DNA of 20,227 nt from DASSKO01 sp035690425 (GTDB lineage Bacteria; Actinomycetota; Actinomycetes; Propionibacteriales; Nocardioidaceae), in the NCBI GenBank assembly GCA_035690425.1, contig DASSKO010000043.1:1-20227 (forward strand), read 5' to 3'. Below the pieces are notes generated by a model, which was not told the origin of the DNA, did no database searches, and saw only the letters and a program-made list of their open reading frames with translations. Positions within the stretch are counted from its first letter, which is position 1; each line of letters begins with the position of its first letter. The position numbers and the translations under genes were made by a program. This document shows positions 8,084-16,749 of the stretch, piece after piece.

Positions 8084-9041
8084 ACCGTCACTACGGTGGG
8101 CGCTGCTCGGCACCGCCAACATCGCCGCCAAGGGATTCCTGCCCGCCGCCCGCGCGGCGGGGCACGATGCTGTGGTAGTCGGCAGTCGTGACCCCGCGCG
8201 GGCGCGAGCCTGGGCGGCGGACAACGGTGTCACCCGGTCGGGGAGTTACAGGGAGGCGCTCACGGCCGGTGACGTCGATGCCGTCTACGTCGCGGTGCCC
8301 AACGAGCAGCACATCGAGCTCGCCGCCCGCGCTGTCGAGGCCGAGAAGGTGGTGCTGTGCGAGAAGCCGGTTGCGCTCGACGCTGCCGGCGCCCGCGAGC
8401 TGGTCGATGCCGCCGGCCACGCCCTGCTCTGGGAGGCATTCGTCTTTCCCTTCCACCCGCAGACTGCCCTGCTGCAGGAGCTGATCGGGCCAGGTGGACC
8501 GATCGGCCGGCTGCGCGAGATCATTTCTGAGTTTCACTTTCGGGTCAGCAGTACCGCGAACATCCGGTGGGATCCCGGCCACGGCGGCGGCGCGCTATTG
8601 GACGTCGGCTGTTATCCCATCAGGCTGGCGCGCCTGCTGTTCGGCAGCGAGCCTAAAGCCGCGGTCGCAAGCGAGGTGCGGTCGAAGTCCGGAGTGGACG
8701 CCGAGTTCGCCGCCGTGCTCGAGTTCCCGGGTGATCGGCGGTTGCTGTTCTCCGCCGGCATGCAGCGCTCGCCGTCCACCTTCACCCGCCTAATCGGTGA
8801 CGAAGGGGAACTGCGCGTCAGCAACCCGTTCCACCCCACGGCCGCAGACATCGTAGAGCTGTGGCAGGCGGGCCGAGCCGTTCGCAGCTGGCCCAACCAG
8901 GACACGACCGCCTTTCAGCATGCGGTGTCCCACATTGCACGCGCGGTCGCCGGCCTCGACACCCCACGGCACCTAGTCGCTGACGACTCGGTCGGCAACG
9001 CCGCGGCCCTGGACTTGGCCCGGGCGGCGGTGACGTGGTGA
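8076..9041 (+). CDS. Second Gfo/Idh/MocA-family oxidoreductase
   Basis: A 321-residue NAD(P)-dependent dehydrogenase. It has a Rossmann motif LLGTANIA (10-17), CEKP (95-98) and GGGALLDVGCYP (170-181), typical of the branch with dihydrodiol- and D-xylose-dehydrogenase-like enzymes. It belongs to a clearly different branch from the Gfo/Idh protein at 6209, so the two are not recent duplicates. The GTG start overlaps the GntR gene by 8 nt and GAGGAGG (about 8060-8067) precedes it. Its end overlaps the hydroxyacid dehydrogenase gene by 4 nt. Substrate unknown; probably a carbonyl/hydroxyl conversion in the same pathway. Confidence 0.85.
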   Translation: MGEPSLRWALLGTANIAAKGFLPAARAAGHDAVVVGSRDPARARAWAADNGVTRSGSYREALTAGDVDAVYVAVPNEQHIELAARAVEAEKVVLCEKPVALDAAGARELVDAAGHALLWEAFVFPFHPQTALLQELIGPGGPIGRLREIISEFHFRVSSTANIRWDPGHGGGALLDVGCYPIRLARLLFGSEPKAAVASEVRSKSGVDAEFAAVLEFPGDRRLLFSAGMQRSPSTFTRLIGDEGELRVSNPFHPTAADIVELWQAGRAVRSWPNQDTTAFQHAVSHIARAVAGLDTPRHLVADDSVGNAAALDLARAAVTW

Positions 9042-10075
9042 GCGAAACCATCCTCATCACCAGCTTCCTCGAGCCAGACCTGGTGGCTCGAATCCGCGAG
9101 GCTTGGTCCGGGGAGGTCCTCTACGATCCCGCACTGGTGCCCGCGCCGCGCTACGCGTGCGATCACGGCGGTGACCGTCCCGAGCTCGACGGTGCCGATC
9201 GGCAACGGTGGTGTTCGATGCTGCGTCGCGCGGAGATCTGCTTCGACTTCGACTGGTGGCAGCCGGGCGCCCTCCTTGAGCACTGCCCGAAGCTTCGCTG
9301 GGTCCAAGCGACCAGCGCCGGCATCGGCGGATTCGTGCAGCGTCACGGCCTCGACCGTGGCGGGGTGGTGTTCACCACAGCCGCCGGCACACACGCCATA
9401 CCGCTGGCGGAGTTCGCAGTCACTGGCGCGCTGTTCGTGGTCAAGGGGCTTCCCGAACTGCTGGAGCGGAAACGTCGGCACCACTGGGAGCGCTACACCA
9501 CGGAGTCGCTCGCTGGGCGCCGCGTCACGGTCATCGGTCTCGGCGCCATCGGCCGCACGGTTGCCAGGACCTTCGGCGCACTCGGGTGCAGCGTTACCGG
9601 CGTCGGCCGGTCCGGCGGCGGCCGACCCGAGCTGCCAGGGGTGTCGGTCACGGACACCGACTCCCTCGACGAGACGCTGACGGTCACCGACATCCTGGTG
9701 CTGGCGACGCCGCTGACTCCTGCCACGACCGGTCTGATCGATCGCCGCCGTCTCGGACTGCTGCCCGAGGGGGCCGTGGTGGTGAACATCGCCCGCGGCC
9801 CGGTGCTCGATCACGACGCCCTGGTGGAGGGACTCACCTCCGGCTTGGCCGGGCACGGACCGCTCGGCGGCGCCGCCTTGGACGTGACCGATCCTGAGCC
9901 GCTGCCGGCCGAGTCGCCACTGTGGGGGCTGCCGAGCGTGCTGATCTCACCGCATTCTGCCTCCACCGTCGCCGGCGAGAACGCCACGCTCACCGACCTG
10001 TTCCTCGACAACCTGCAGCGATGGCGCGACGGTCGGCGGCTGCGCAACCGGTACAAGCCCGAACTGGGCTACTGA
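9038..10075 (+). CDS. D-isomer-specific 2-hydroxyacid dehydrogenase
   Basis: Interconverts a 2-oxoacid and a D-2-hydroxyacid with NAD(P)H. The 345-residue protein has a complete active site: nucleotide-binding GLGAIG (167-172), catalytic Arg253 in NIARGPVLD, Glu287 in DVTDPEPLP and His306 in ISPHSAS. The first 100 or so residues form the divergent outer domain. The GTG at 9038 gives the usual 4-nt GTGA overlap with the preceding gene; GTG at 9035 is equally open. With an aminotransferase in the same operon, a 2-oxoacid made by transamination is a reasonable substrate, but that is inference. Confidence 0.88.
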   Translation: MSETILITSFLEPDLVARIREAWSGEVLYDPALVPAPRYACDHGGDRPELDGADRQRWCSMLRRAEICFDFDWWQPGALLEHCPKLRWVQATSAGIGGFVQRHGLDRGGVVFTTAAGTHAIPLAEFAVTGALFVVKGLPELLERKRRHHWERYTTESLAGRRVTVIGLGAIGRTVARTFGALGCSVTGVGRSGGGRPELPGVSVTDTDSLDETLTVTDILVLATPLTPATTGLIDRRRLGLLPEGAVVVNIARGPVLDHDALVEGLTSGLAGHGPLGGAALDVTDPEPLPAESPLWGLPSVLISPHSASTVAGENATLTDLFLDNLQRWRDGRRLRNRYKPELGY

Positions 10076-10100
10076 CGCTCGACGAGAGGAATGCACCCCG

Positions 10101-11012
10101 ATGCACGATGCCATTACCGGTACCTGGTTCGTCTGCCCGACGCCCTTCTGCGCCGACGGGTCCTTGGATCCTGAGGGCATCACCACGCTCGTCGACGCCG
10201 CCGTCGACTGGGGCGTCGACGGGCTCACGGTGCTCGGCGTGATGGGCGAGGCCGGTGCCCTGACCGACGCCGAGCGCGACACCGCGCAGCGGACCTTCGT
10301 CTCCGCCGCTCGCGGCAGGGTGCCGGTCGCCGTCGGTTGCTCCGCGCCCTCGGCCGCGGTCGTCGCGGAACGGGTGCGGCGCGCAGTCGACGCCGGCGCC
10401 GCCGCGGCGATGGTCTCCGCCCCGCCGCTGCTGCGCGACACCGACCGGATCGCCGGGTTCTTCGCCGAGGTCGGCGCCGCCGCCGCTGTGCCCGTCATCG
10501 TCCAGGACGAGCCGGCAGCGACCGGAGTGGTGTTGCCGGTCTCGGCCCTCGCGGCTGCGGTGGACGCCGCCGGCAGCACGGTCGTCAAGCTCGAGGACCC
10601 GCCGACGCCGCCCAAGATCACCCGGCTGCTACGAGAACGCCCCGGCCTGACGGTTTTCGGCGGGCTCGGCGGCGTCAGCGCCTACTGGGAACTGCGGCGC
10701 GGCGGCGCGGGAACGATGACAGGTTTCGCCTTCCCTGAGATCCTCGCAGCGATCCGAATCCACATCGAGGACAACGACATCGCAGCCGGGGCCGCAGTGT
10801 TCGACCGCTACCTGCCCTACATCGCCTACGAGGGGCAGCCTGGCGCCGGACTCGCGGTGCGCAAAGAGGTGCTGCGGCGTCGCGGTGCGCTGCCCGGCGC
10901 TAGGGCGCGAACCGTGCCGACCCCGGACGCGACCGTGCTCGACGAACTGGACGACGTGCTGGCTCGCGTCGGGCTGGAGCCCAGCCGCTCCCCGCTCAGG
11001 GTGGCGGCATGA
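10101..11012 (+). CDS. Dihydrodipicolinate synthase/N-acetylneuraminate lyase-family protein (atypical)
   Basis: TIM-barrel, Schiff-base-forming enzyme of 303 residues. The Schiff-base Lys163 is present in STVVKLEDPP. The motif around residue 46 reads GVMGE where the family normally has GTTGE, and the YNxPxRTG motif that supplies the catalytic Tyr reads QDEPAATG (135-142). Tyr, Asn and the following Arg are therefore all replaced. Lysine biosynthesis (DapA) is unlikely; a different 2-oxoacid aldolase, hydratase or deaminase is more plausible. The ATG follows GAGAGG (10084-10089) and lies 25 nt after the previous gene, the only real gap in this part of the operon. It overlaps the next gene by 4 nt. 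Confidence 0.83.
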   Translation: MHDAITGTWFVCPTPFCADGSLDPEGITTLVDAAVDWGVDGLTVLGVMGEAGALTDAERDTAQRTFVSAARGRVPVAVGCSAPSAAVVAERVRRAVDAGAAAAMVSAPPLLRDTDRIAGFFAEVGAAAAVPVIVQDEPAATGVVLPVSALAAAVDAAGSTVVKLEDPPTPPKITRLLRERPGLTVFGGLGGVSAYWELRRGGAGTMTGFAFPEILAAIRIHIEDNDIAAGAAVFDRYLPYIAYEGQPGAGLAVRKEVLRRRGALPGARARTVPTPDATVLDELDDVLARVGLEPSRSPLRVAA

Positions 11013-11788
11013 CCGGCCGCCGTGCAGTGGTCGGAGGTGCCTCATCCGGCCTCGGCCGTGCGTGCGCCGAACGACTCGCGGCGGACGGGTGCGACCTGAT
11101 GCTCTGGTCGCGCCGTGCTCCCGCCCTCGAGGAGGTCGCCACCGACTTGAAGAAGCGCTTCGGCGTCACCGTCTCGGTGCTCGCCTGCGACGCCGCCGAT
11201 CCCGCGGCGGCGACGACCGTGGCCGAGGCAGCGGAGGAGCGACTCGGCGGGGTCGACATCTGCGTCCTCAACGCCGGCGGCCCGCCCCCTTGCGCGGCTG
11301 ACCGCACCGAACCCGATGAATGGCGCAGGTCGCTGCAACTGCTCACGGTGACGCCGATCGAGCTCGCCACCCGAATGCTTCCCGGCATGCGCGCACGCGG
11401 GTTCGGTCGACTGATCGCAGTGCTGTCGTCCGGTGTGCGCGAGCCGCTGCCTGCGCTGAGTTACTCCAACAGCGGGCGCGCAGCGCTCACCGCCTGGCTC
11501 AAGACCGTCGCGGGCACGGTGGCGGCCGACGGCGTGACGGTCAACGGCGTGCTCCCCGGCCGAGTGGCCACTGCGCGTACCGCGTCGCTGGACCGCTCCC
11601 GCGCCGAGCACACCGGCCGCGACGAGGCGACGGTGCGGGCCGAGAGCGAGGCCACGATCCCAGCCGGCCGGTACGGCAGGCCGGAGGAGTTCGCCGCTGT
11701 CGTCGGGTTCCTCGCCTCTGAGGCCGCCTCGTACGTCACCGGCTCATTCCTGTCCTGCGATGGCGGCTTGGCCCGGAGCACATTGTGA
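11009..11788 (+). CDS. Short-chain dehydrogenase/reductase-family protein with degenerate active site
   Basis: SDR-fold protein of 259 residues: cofactor motif GGASSGLG (9-16), NAGGPP (88-93) and the C-terminal CDGG signature. Where a classical SDR has YxxxK, this protein has SNSGR (153-157): Ser in place of Tyr and Arg in place of Lys, with a Tyr at 152 out of register by one residue. I recall an SDR subgroup with LSN...R and NAGGPP at these places, so the change is probably subfamily-typical rather than inactivating. ATGA overlap with the lyase gene upstream and GTGA overlap with the aminotransferase downstream. Reaction unknown. Confidence 0.82.
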   Translation: MTGRRAVVGGASSGLGRACAERLAADGCDLMLWSRRAPALEEVATDLKKRFGVTVSVLACDAADPAAATTVAEAAEERLGGVDICVLNAGGPPPCAADRTEPDEWRRSLQLLTVTPIELATRMLPGMRARGFGRLIAVLSSGVREPLPALSYSNSGRAALTAWLKTVAGTVAADGVTVNGVLPGRVATARTASLDRSRAEHTGRDEATVRAESEATIPAGRYGRPEEFAAVVGFLASEAASYVTGSFLSCDGGLARSTL

Positions 11789-12969
11789 CCGAACTGCGCG
11801 CGGGATGGGCTGGGCTGTCCGACCGCTCCGCCGCGATCCCCGCCTCGGGCATCAGGGCGATCGCCGCGGCTGCGTGGGCACGTCCCGGCACCGTGCGGCT
11901 GGAACTAGGCGAGCCTCGGCACGACACTGCTGAGCACATCGTGGCCGCGGCAGACCGCGCCGCCCGGGACGGCCGTACCCACTACGGCCCGACGGCCGGG
12001 CTGCCGGAGTTCAGGGCCGCGGTGGCCGAGAAGCTCGTGCGGGACAACGGCTGGCCCGCCGAGGCAGCGGTACCAGACCGTGTCGTCACCGCGGCGGGCG
12101 GCGTGGGGGCGCTGTTCGCCGCGTACGCTGCGGTGCTCGACTCCGGCGACGAGATCCTCGTCCCCGATCCCGGCTGGCCAAACTTCCGCGGACTCGCGAG
12201 CGCCGTCGGCGCCCGAGCGGTCGGCTACCCGACCGATCCGGTCACCGGCGGCGCACCCCCGACCGACACGCTCGACTCACTGACCGGTCCAGCCACCCGA
12301 GCGATACTCATCAACAGCCCGTCGAACCCGACCTCGTCAATGTGGAGCCGCGCCGACCTCGCAGCTGTCGGCGACTGGGCTGCCGGGCGTGGGCTGTGGG
12401 TGATCTCTGATGAGTGCTACGACATGCTCGGGCTCGACGTAGCCCCGCTCTCGGCCGCTGTCGCCGCTCCCGCGGCGCGGACCATCACGGTCTTCTCGCT
12501 GTCGAAGACCTACGCGATGACCGGTTGGCGGCTCGGGTACGCCACCGGACCGACCGACGCCGTGGCGGCCATGACTCGGGTGCTGGAAGCGACCGCGTCG
12601 TGCCCGAGCACGGTGACGCAGTCGGCCGGTGTCGCGGCGTTGCTCGGCCCGCAGGATGCCGCGGAGCGGATGCGTCGGTCCTACGCCGAAACTCGGGACG
12701 TCGCCGTGGCTGAGGCGGAGCGCCTCGGCTTGGGACACATCAGGCCGGTCGGCGGCTTCTACCTCTGGCTCACCCTTCCCCCCACGGCCCCGAGCTCCGA
12801 CCTCTTCGCCGTCGATCTGGTCGAGCGCCGCGGCGTCGCGGTCGCGCCCGGCAGTGCCTTCGGCCCCGCCGGACAGGACCGGCTGCGACTCTCGCTTGCC
12901 GCCCCGGCCGACGACGTTGTGACCGGGCTGCGGGCAATCGCGGCTGCACTGGAAGGAGAGGGTTCATGA
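11785..12969 (+). CDS. PLP-dependent aminotransferase, class I/II
   Basis: Transfers an amino group between an amino acid and a 2-oxoacid. The 394-residue protein is full length for fold type I: SPSNPT with Asn181, SDECY with Asp209 and Tyr212, PLP Lys241 in FSLSKTYAMTGWRLG (237-251), phosphate-contacting Arg249, and a C-terminal DRLRLS (365-370) supplying the carboxylate-binding Arg. It resembles aspartate-aminotransferase-like enzymes, but the amino donor cannot be named. GTG start, 4-nt overlap with the SDR and 4-nt ATGA overlap with the TldD gene. Its position suggests it handles amino acids released by the TldD/TldE protease, or makes the 2-oxoacid used by the dehydrogenase upstream. Confidence 0.9.
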   Translation: MTELRAGWAGLSDRSAAIPASGIRAIAAAAWARPGTVRLELGEPRHDTAEHIVAAADRAARDGRTHYGPTAGLPEFRAAVAEKLVRDNGWPAEAAVPDRVVTAAGGVGALFAAYAAVLDSGDEILVPDPGWPNFRGLASAVGARAVGYPTDPVTGGAPPTDTLDSLTGPATRAILINSPSNPTSSMWSRADLAAVGDWAAGRGLWVISDECYDMLGLDVAPLSAAVAAPAARTITVFSLSKTYAMTGWRLGYATGPTDAVAAMTRVLEATASCPSTVTQSAGVAALLGPQDAAERMRRSYAETRDVAVAEAERLGLGHIRPVGGFYLWLTLPPTAPSSDLFAVDLVERRGVAVAPGSAFGPAGQDRLRLSLAAPADDVVTGLRAIAAALEGEGS

Positions 12970-14438
12970 GCGCCCATTCGTGGGGGTCGCTGGCGGACGA
13001 CCGGGCGGCGATCCCTCTGTTGGAGCACGCTATGTCGGCAATCGGTAGCGAGGTCGAGTACGCCGACGTCCGCCTGATCGAGGCCGAGGAGTTGCGCGCC
13101 TACCACCAGCTCGGCGCCGATCCAGACGAGCGGCAGGAGCACAGCATCGGCGTTGGTGTGCGTGTGCTGCGCCACGGAGCGTGGGGCTTCGCCTCCGCAC
13201 CCCTGGACGAGTCGTCCCGGATGGTCGACGTGGCCCGTGCTGCGCTCGCGGTAGCCACTACTGCCGCCGGGTCCGGCCCCCCGGTGCGGCTGGCCGAGCG
13301 GGAACCGGCCTCCGGCCGTTACGAGACGACCGTGCAGGTCGACCCGTTCGCCGTCCCGCCCGGCGAGCGGGATGCGCTACTCGCAGAGGTGTTGGCCGAG
13401 GCCGGCCGTCCCGCGCAGGTAGTGAGCGTGCAGTCCGGGATCAACGCCAAGCGGCAGCACCGGCACTTTGCCGCCACTGACGGGTCCCGCCAGCACCAGC
13501 ACCTGATGGAGACCGGGGCCATGGCCGTGGCGGTGGCGGCTGGCAATGGCACCACCCAGCGGCGCAGTTACCCCAATTCCTTCCACGGCAATACCGGCGG
13601 CGCCGGCTGGGAGTTCGCGGCAGGGCTGGACATGCCGCGGCACGCCGCCCGGATCGGAGAGGAGGCAGTGCAACTGCTGACCGCCCCGGTCGCCGATGCG
13701 GGAGTGCACGACCTAGTGATCGGGCCGCAGCAGGTGTCGCTGCAGATCCATGAGTCGGCGGGCCACGCGCTGGAGCTGGACCGCATGCTTGGCGACGAGC
13801 GCAACTTCGCCGGGACCTCGTTCATCAGCGTTGACGACGTGGGATCGCTGCGCTACGGCTCGCCCGCGGTCTCGATCACCTCGGACCCGACCGTGCCGGG
13901 CACGCGCGGCAGCTTCGCCTTCGACGACGAGGGCACGTCGGCCCGGCGTGTACCGCTGGTCGACCAAGGAGTCGTCCGGAACACACTTTCGACCCGCGAC
14001 ACCGCGACACGCGCCGGACTGGCGGTTACCGGGGCCGCGCGCAGCGACGGCTGGGCCTATCTGCCGGTGTGCTTCTCCACCCACGTCTACCTTGAACCGG
14101 GCACGGGCACTCTCGACGAACTGCTCGACCGGCTCGGCGACGGCTACTACCTAGAAGACAACCGCAGCTGGTCGATCGACAACCGCCGCTGGAACTTCCA
14201 GTTCGGGACCGAGGTCGCCTATGAGGTCCGCAATGGCCGCCGAGGCCGTCTGCTGCGCGACTTCTCCTACGGCGGGATCACGCCGCAGTTTTGGAACAGC
14301 GTCGAAGCGGTCGCCGGCCCCGAGGAACTCCGGGTGTTCGGCTACCCGTGTGGCAAGGGGGAGCCGAAGCAATGGGGCTTCTTGAGCCACGCGGCCGCGC
14401 CGCTACTCGCCCGCGGGATCCGGACGGGGGTCGCATGA
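12966..14438 (+). CDS. tldD: TldD-family metalloprotease subunit
   Basis: Catalytic half of a TldD/TldE heterodimeric zinc protease. In characterised systems the pair degrades unfolded or small peptides (CcdA, the microcin B17 leader). The 490-residue protein carries the zinc-protease motif HESAGH (HExxxH, 262-267; usually HEAVGH in E. coli TldD) and the C-terminal zinc-ligand Cys462 in GYPCGKGEP, so the active site is complete. DEGTSARRVPLVDQG (conserved TldD core) is also present. ATG start with GGAGAGGG upstream and ATGA overlap with the aminotransferase; it overlaps the TldE gene by 4 nt. The symbol denotes family, not orthology to a housekeeping TldD. Operonic linkage to a peptide-type importer suggests a specialised substrate. 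Confidence 0.9.
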   Translation: MSAHSWGSLADDRAAIPLLEHAMSAIGSEVEYADVRLIEAEELRAYHQLGADPDERQEHSIGVGVRVLRHGAWGFASAPLDESSRMVDVARAALAVATTAAGSGPPVRLAEREPASGRYETTVQVDPFAVPPGERDALLAEVLAEAGRPAQVVSVQSGINAKRQHRHFAATDGSRQHQHLMETGAMAVAVAAGNGTTQRRSYPNSFHGNTGGAGWEFAAGLDMPRHAARIGEEAVQLLTAPVADAGVHDLVIGPQQVSLQIHESAGHALELDRMLGDERNFAGTSFISVDDVGSLRYGSPAVSITSDPTVPGTRGSFAFDDEGTSARRVPLVDQGVVRNTLSTRDTATRAGLAVTGAARSDGWAYLPVCFSTHVYLEPGTGTLDELLDRLGDGYYLEDNRSWSIDNRRWNFQFGTEVAYEVRNGRRGRLLRDFSYGGITPQFWNSVEAVAGPEELRVFGYPCGKGEPKQWGFLSHAAAPLLARGIRTGVA

Positions 14439-15856
14439 TCACGCAAGGCGACACCGGCCGCACGGTGCCGCTGAACCCCGACGAGCTGCACGAGCGGCTG
14501 GCGGCTGCCGTGGCCACGCCGGACGCCGACGAGCTGGAGATCGCGGTGCTGGCGCGCGCCGGTGAGTACACGCGTTTCGCCGGTGACGTCGTGCACCAGC
14601 CGCAGGACATCACCGAGGTGCAGTACCTCGTCCGTGCTGTGGTCGACGGGAATGCCTTTCGCACCGCCACGACGACCGGCGAGGGCCTGACGCGGGCGGT
14701 ACGCACCGCGGCGGCGGGAGCACGGGAGCGTGCCCGACTCGTCGGGTCGGCCGGGACAGCAGCACATCCTGCCCCGACCGGGCGGAACGCCCCCGCGGCG
14801 GAGGAGCTGCCGGACGAGGTCTTGTGGTTCGACGATGTCGCCGGCTTCGACCGCACTGCCCGGGTATCCGCCGCGCGCGACGCGATGCGGCAGGCCGCCG
14901 TGGTCGACGGCGAGGCGGCCGGCATGTTCGGTCGCGCCGTGGTGCAGCAGGCCGTAGCCGGGTCCGCCGGAGGACTGCGACTCACGGCCGCCACCGAGGC
15001 CTATGGCGCCCTGACGGTCACCGTCGCCGACGGCACCAGTCACTGGGTCGATCTGTCCCGATCGGCGGAACGTCTGCGACTCGCCGGCGCTGTGGACGAT
15101 GCTGTGGCGCTCGCCGCCCGGTCCCGCGGCCGGACTCCCCTGGAGGCTGGCACCTACCCGGTCGTGCTGGGTCCGGAGGCAGTCGGTGAGTTCCTGCAGT
15201 TCCTGCCCGAGCTCGGGTTCTCTGGCGAGCTCGCTGCGGCGGGCATCGGTGTGGCCGCAACCCGGCCTGGCCAGCAGGTGGTGTCTGAGGCCGTCGAGGT
15301 GGCCGACGATGCCCGAGCCGATGTCGGGCTGCCGATCGGGTTTGACATCGAAGGCACCACGAAGCGGCGGGTGCCGTTGATTGAGCACGGTCGTGTCGGT
15401 CGCCCGGTCACCGACCGGGCCACGGCACAGGCGTTGGGCACCGTACCGACCGGACACGCGCACATCGCCCGCGAGCAGGTACCAGCCCCGGAGGCAGCGA
15501 ACATCGTGATGGCCGCCGGCGACGCCGATGAGCAGGACCTCCTCGCCGGCGTCGAGGACGGCGTGTACATCCAACGGTTCTGGTACACGCGGCTCGTCGA
15601 CCGCACGACTGGCACGATCACCGGCGTTACACGCGACGCCTGCTTCCGCATCGAGGGCGGCCGGCTGACGCGCCCGCTCGATGGCATGCGCTTCACCGAG
15701 TCGGTGCTGCGCGTCCTGTCCGGCGTTACCGGCATCGGCCGCGAACGGCGCGCCCAGCCGGTCATGAACGTTTGGAACGGGGCCACGACAGCCCCGGCCG
15801 TGCGCGCCGAAGCGTTCCGTCTCGGCGCCGCACCCGAGGGGAGAGGACGACTATGA
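14435..15856 (+). CDS. pmbA: TldE/PmbA-family protease partner subunit
   Basis: Partner of TldD, 473 residues and the same fold, but lacking HExxxH as expected for the non-catalytic subunit. Recognisable family segments are the N-terminal region with EVQYLVRAVVDG, the middle stretch GIGVAATRPGQQVVSEAVEV and the core GTTKRRVPLIEHG, followed by a C-terminal beta-rich domain. The ATG at 14435 gives the 4-nt ATGA overlap with TldD; a longer upstream frame runs over the TldD gene and was discarded. Tight coupling suggests equimolar production of the heterodimer. The symbol reflects family membership only. Confidence 0.87.
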   Translation: MITQGDTGRTVPLNPDELHERLAAAVATPDADELEIAVLARAGEYTRFAGDVVHQPQDITEVQYLVRAVVDGNAFRTATTTGEGLTRAVRTAAAGARERARLVGSAGTAAHPAPTGRNAPAAEELPDEVLWFDDVAGFDRTARVSAARDAMRQAAVVDGEAAGMFGRAVVQQAVAGSAGGLRLTAATEAYGALTVTVADGTSHWVDLSRSAERLRLAGAVDDAVALAARSRGRTPLEAGTYPVVLGPEAVGEFLQFLPELGFSGELAAAGIGVAATRPGQQVVSEAVEVADDARADVGLPIGFDIEGTTKRRVPLIEHGRVGRPVTDRATAQALGTVPTGHAHIAREQVPAPEAANIVMAAGDADEQDLLAGVEDGVYIQRFWYTRLVDRTTGTITGVTRDACFRIEGGRLTRPLDGMRFTESVLRVLSGVTGIGRERRAQPVMNVWNGATTAPAVRAEAFRLGAAPEGRGRL

Positions 15857-16749
15857 CCACCATGCGTTCGGGCCTGGTGACCAACAGCGGTCGACTCGTT
15901 GCCCAGCCGCTGCGCGGCGAGGTTTGGCCGCCCGGCGGCGACCGGCATGCCTATCGCGTCGACGCCGATGGCGAGTCCTTCGTGTTGCCTGGCATGGGGG
16001 GTGTCACGCTCGGCGTGCACCCCGGCGACCGCGCCACCGGTTACGCGTCGGACCACCTTGAGCCGGGCCTGTCGATTAGGCACCGCGAAGCGGGGCCGAA
16101 TTGGGCGCTGCAGTTCCTCAGCTGCATCGGCAACCGAATCACGGTGCGCTCCGGGCCGGCGGCGGGCGCACGCGGCGTGGTCGTCGGCCAGCATGCGTTC
16201 GTGCTCGCCGACCTCACCGAGGCCGACTTGGCCGAGGTCGCCCCCGGTGACGTCATCGACGTGCTCGCCCACGGCCAGGGGTTGCGACTGGACGATCACC
16301 CCGATGTCGTGATCAAGAACGTCGACCCGCGGCTGCTCTCTTCACTCGGCGTACACACCCGCGACGACGGTCGGCTGGGAGTACCGGTGACTGCGACTGT
16401 GCCCGCGGCCGCGGTCGGGGCCGGAGCCGGGATGGTGTCGGAGTTCGCGAACACCGACCTCATGGGCGCCTACGAAGGACAGGCCGCGGACCTTTCGCTG
16501 GGACTTGAGGGGCTGCGCATCGGCGATGTCGTTGCACTAGAGGAGCAAGACCACCGATTCGGCCGCGGGTGGCGTCCGGGCTGGCTCACGGTCGGCGTCA
16601 TCAGCACCGGGCACTGCCGGCTGTTCGGTCACGGGCCCGGACCCAGTTCCATCCTCAGCGGCCCAGCAGACGCCTTCGCGTTGGTCGATGAGCCGGAGGC
16701 CAACGTCCGTAGCGCATTCGCGGCCATCCCGCAGGAGGTACCGGCATGA
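15853..16749 (+). CDS. DUF4438 family protein, copy A
   Basis: A 298-residue protein that I recognise from memory as DUF4438, a family with no known biochemical role that I can cite. The order of conserved motifs fits: LPGMGGVTLGV (45-55), DHLEPG (67-72), SCIGN (90-94), GVVVGQH (108-114), HGQG (140-143), NVDP (156-159), GDVVAL (224-229) and GHGPG (259-263). There is no signal peptide and no membrane segment, so it should be cytoplasmic. Gly- and His-rich motifs with conserved Asp and Glu look like an active site or metal site, but this is inference. ATG overlaps the TldE stop by 4 nt; a longer frame from 15772 runs over TldE and was discarded. The adjacent copy B is a diverged paralogue. Confidence 0.78.
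   Translation: MTTMRSGLVTNSGRLVAQPLRGEVWPPGGDRHAYRVDADGESFVLPGMGGVTLGVHPGDRATGYASDHLEPGLSIRHREAGPNWALQFLSCIGNRITVRSGPAAGARGVVVGQHAFVLADLTEADLAEVAPGDVIDVLAHGQGLRLDDHPDVVIKNVDPRLLSSLGVHTRDDGRLGVPVTATVPAAAVGAGAGMVSEFANTDLMGAYEGQAADLSLGLEGLRIGDVVALEEQDHRFGRGWRPGWLTVGVISTGHCRLFGHGPGPSSILSGPADAFALVDEPEANVRSAFAAIPQEVPA

Noticed and set aside
7175..8233. 352-codon open frame on the minus strand
   Set aside because: Antisense to the Gfo/Idh end and GntR gene, both clearly real; low-complexity His/Arg composition.
8915..9856. 313-codon open frame on the minus strand
   Set aside because: Antisense to the hydroxyacid dehydrogenase, which has a complete active site.
10101..11012. Lysine-biosynthesis dapA
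   Set aside because: The catalytic Tyr, Thr-Thr pair and Arg expected in DapA are all replaced.
14342..15574. 410-codon open frame on the minus strand
   Set aside because: Antisense to TldE; a by-product of high-GC codon use with no recognisable motifs.
12966..15856. RiPP precursor peptide near TldD/TldE
   Set aside because: I looked for short Cys/Ser/Thr-rich frames with ribosome sites; genes overlap throughout and no gap can hold one.
15154..16299. 381-codon open frame on the minus strand
   Set aside because: Antisense to TldE and DUF4438 copy A; composition is that of a shadow frame.
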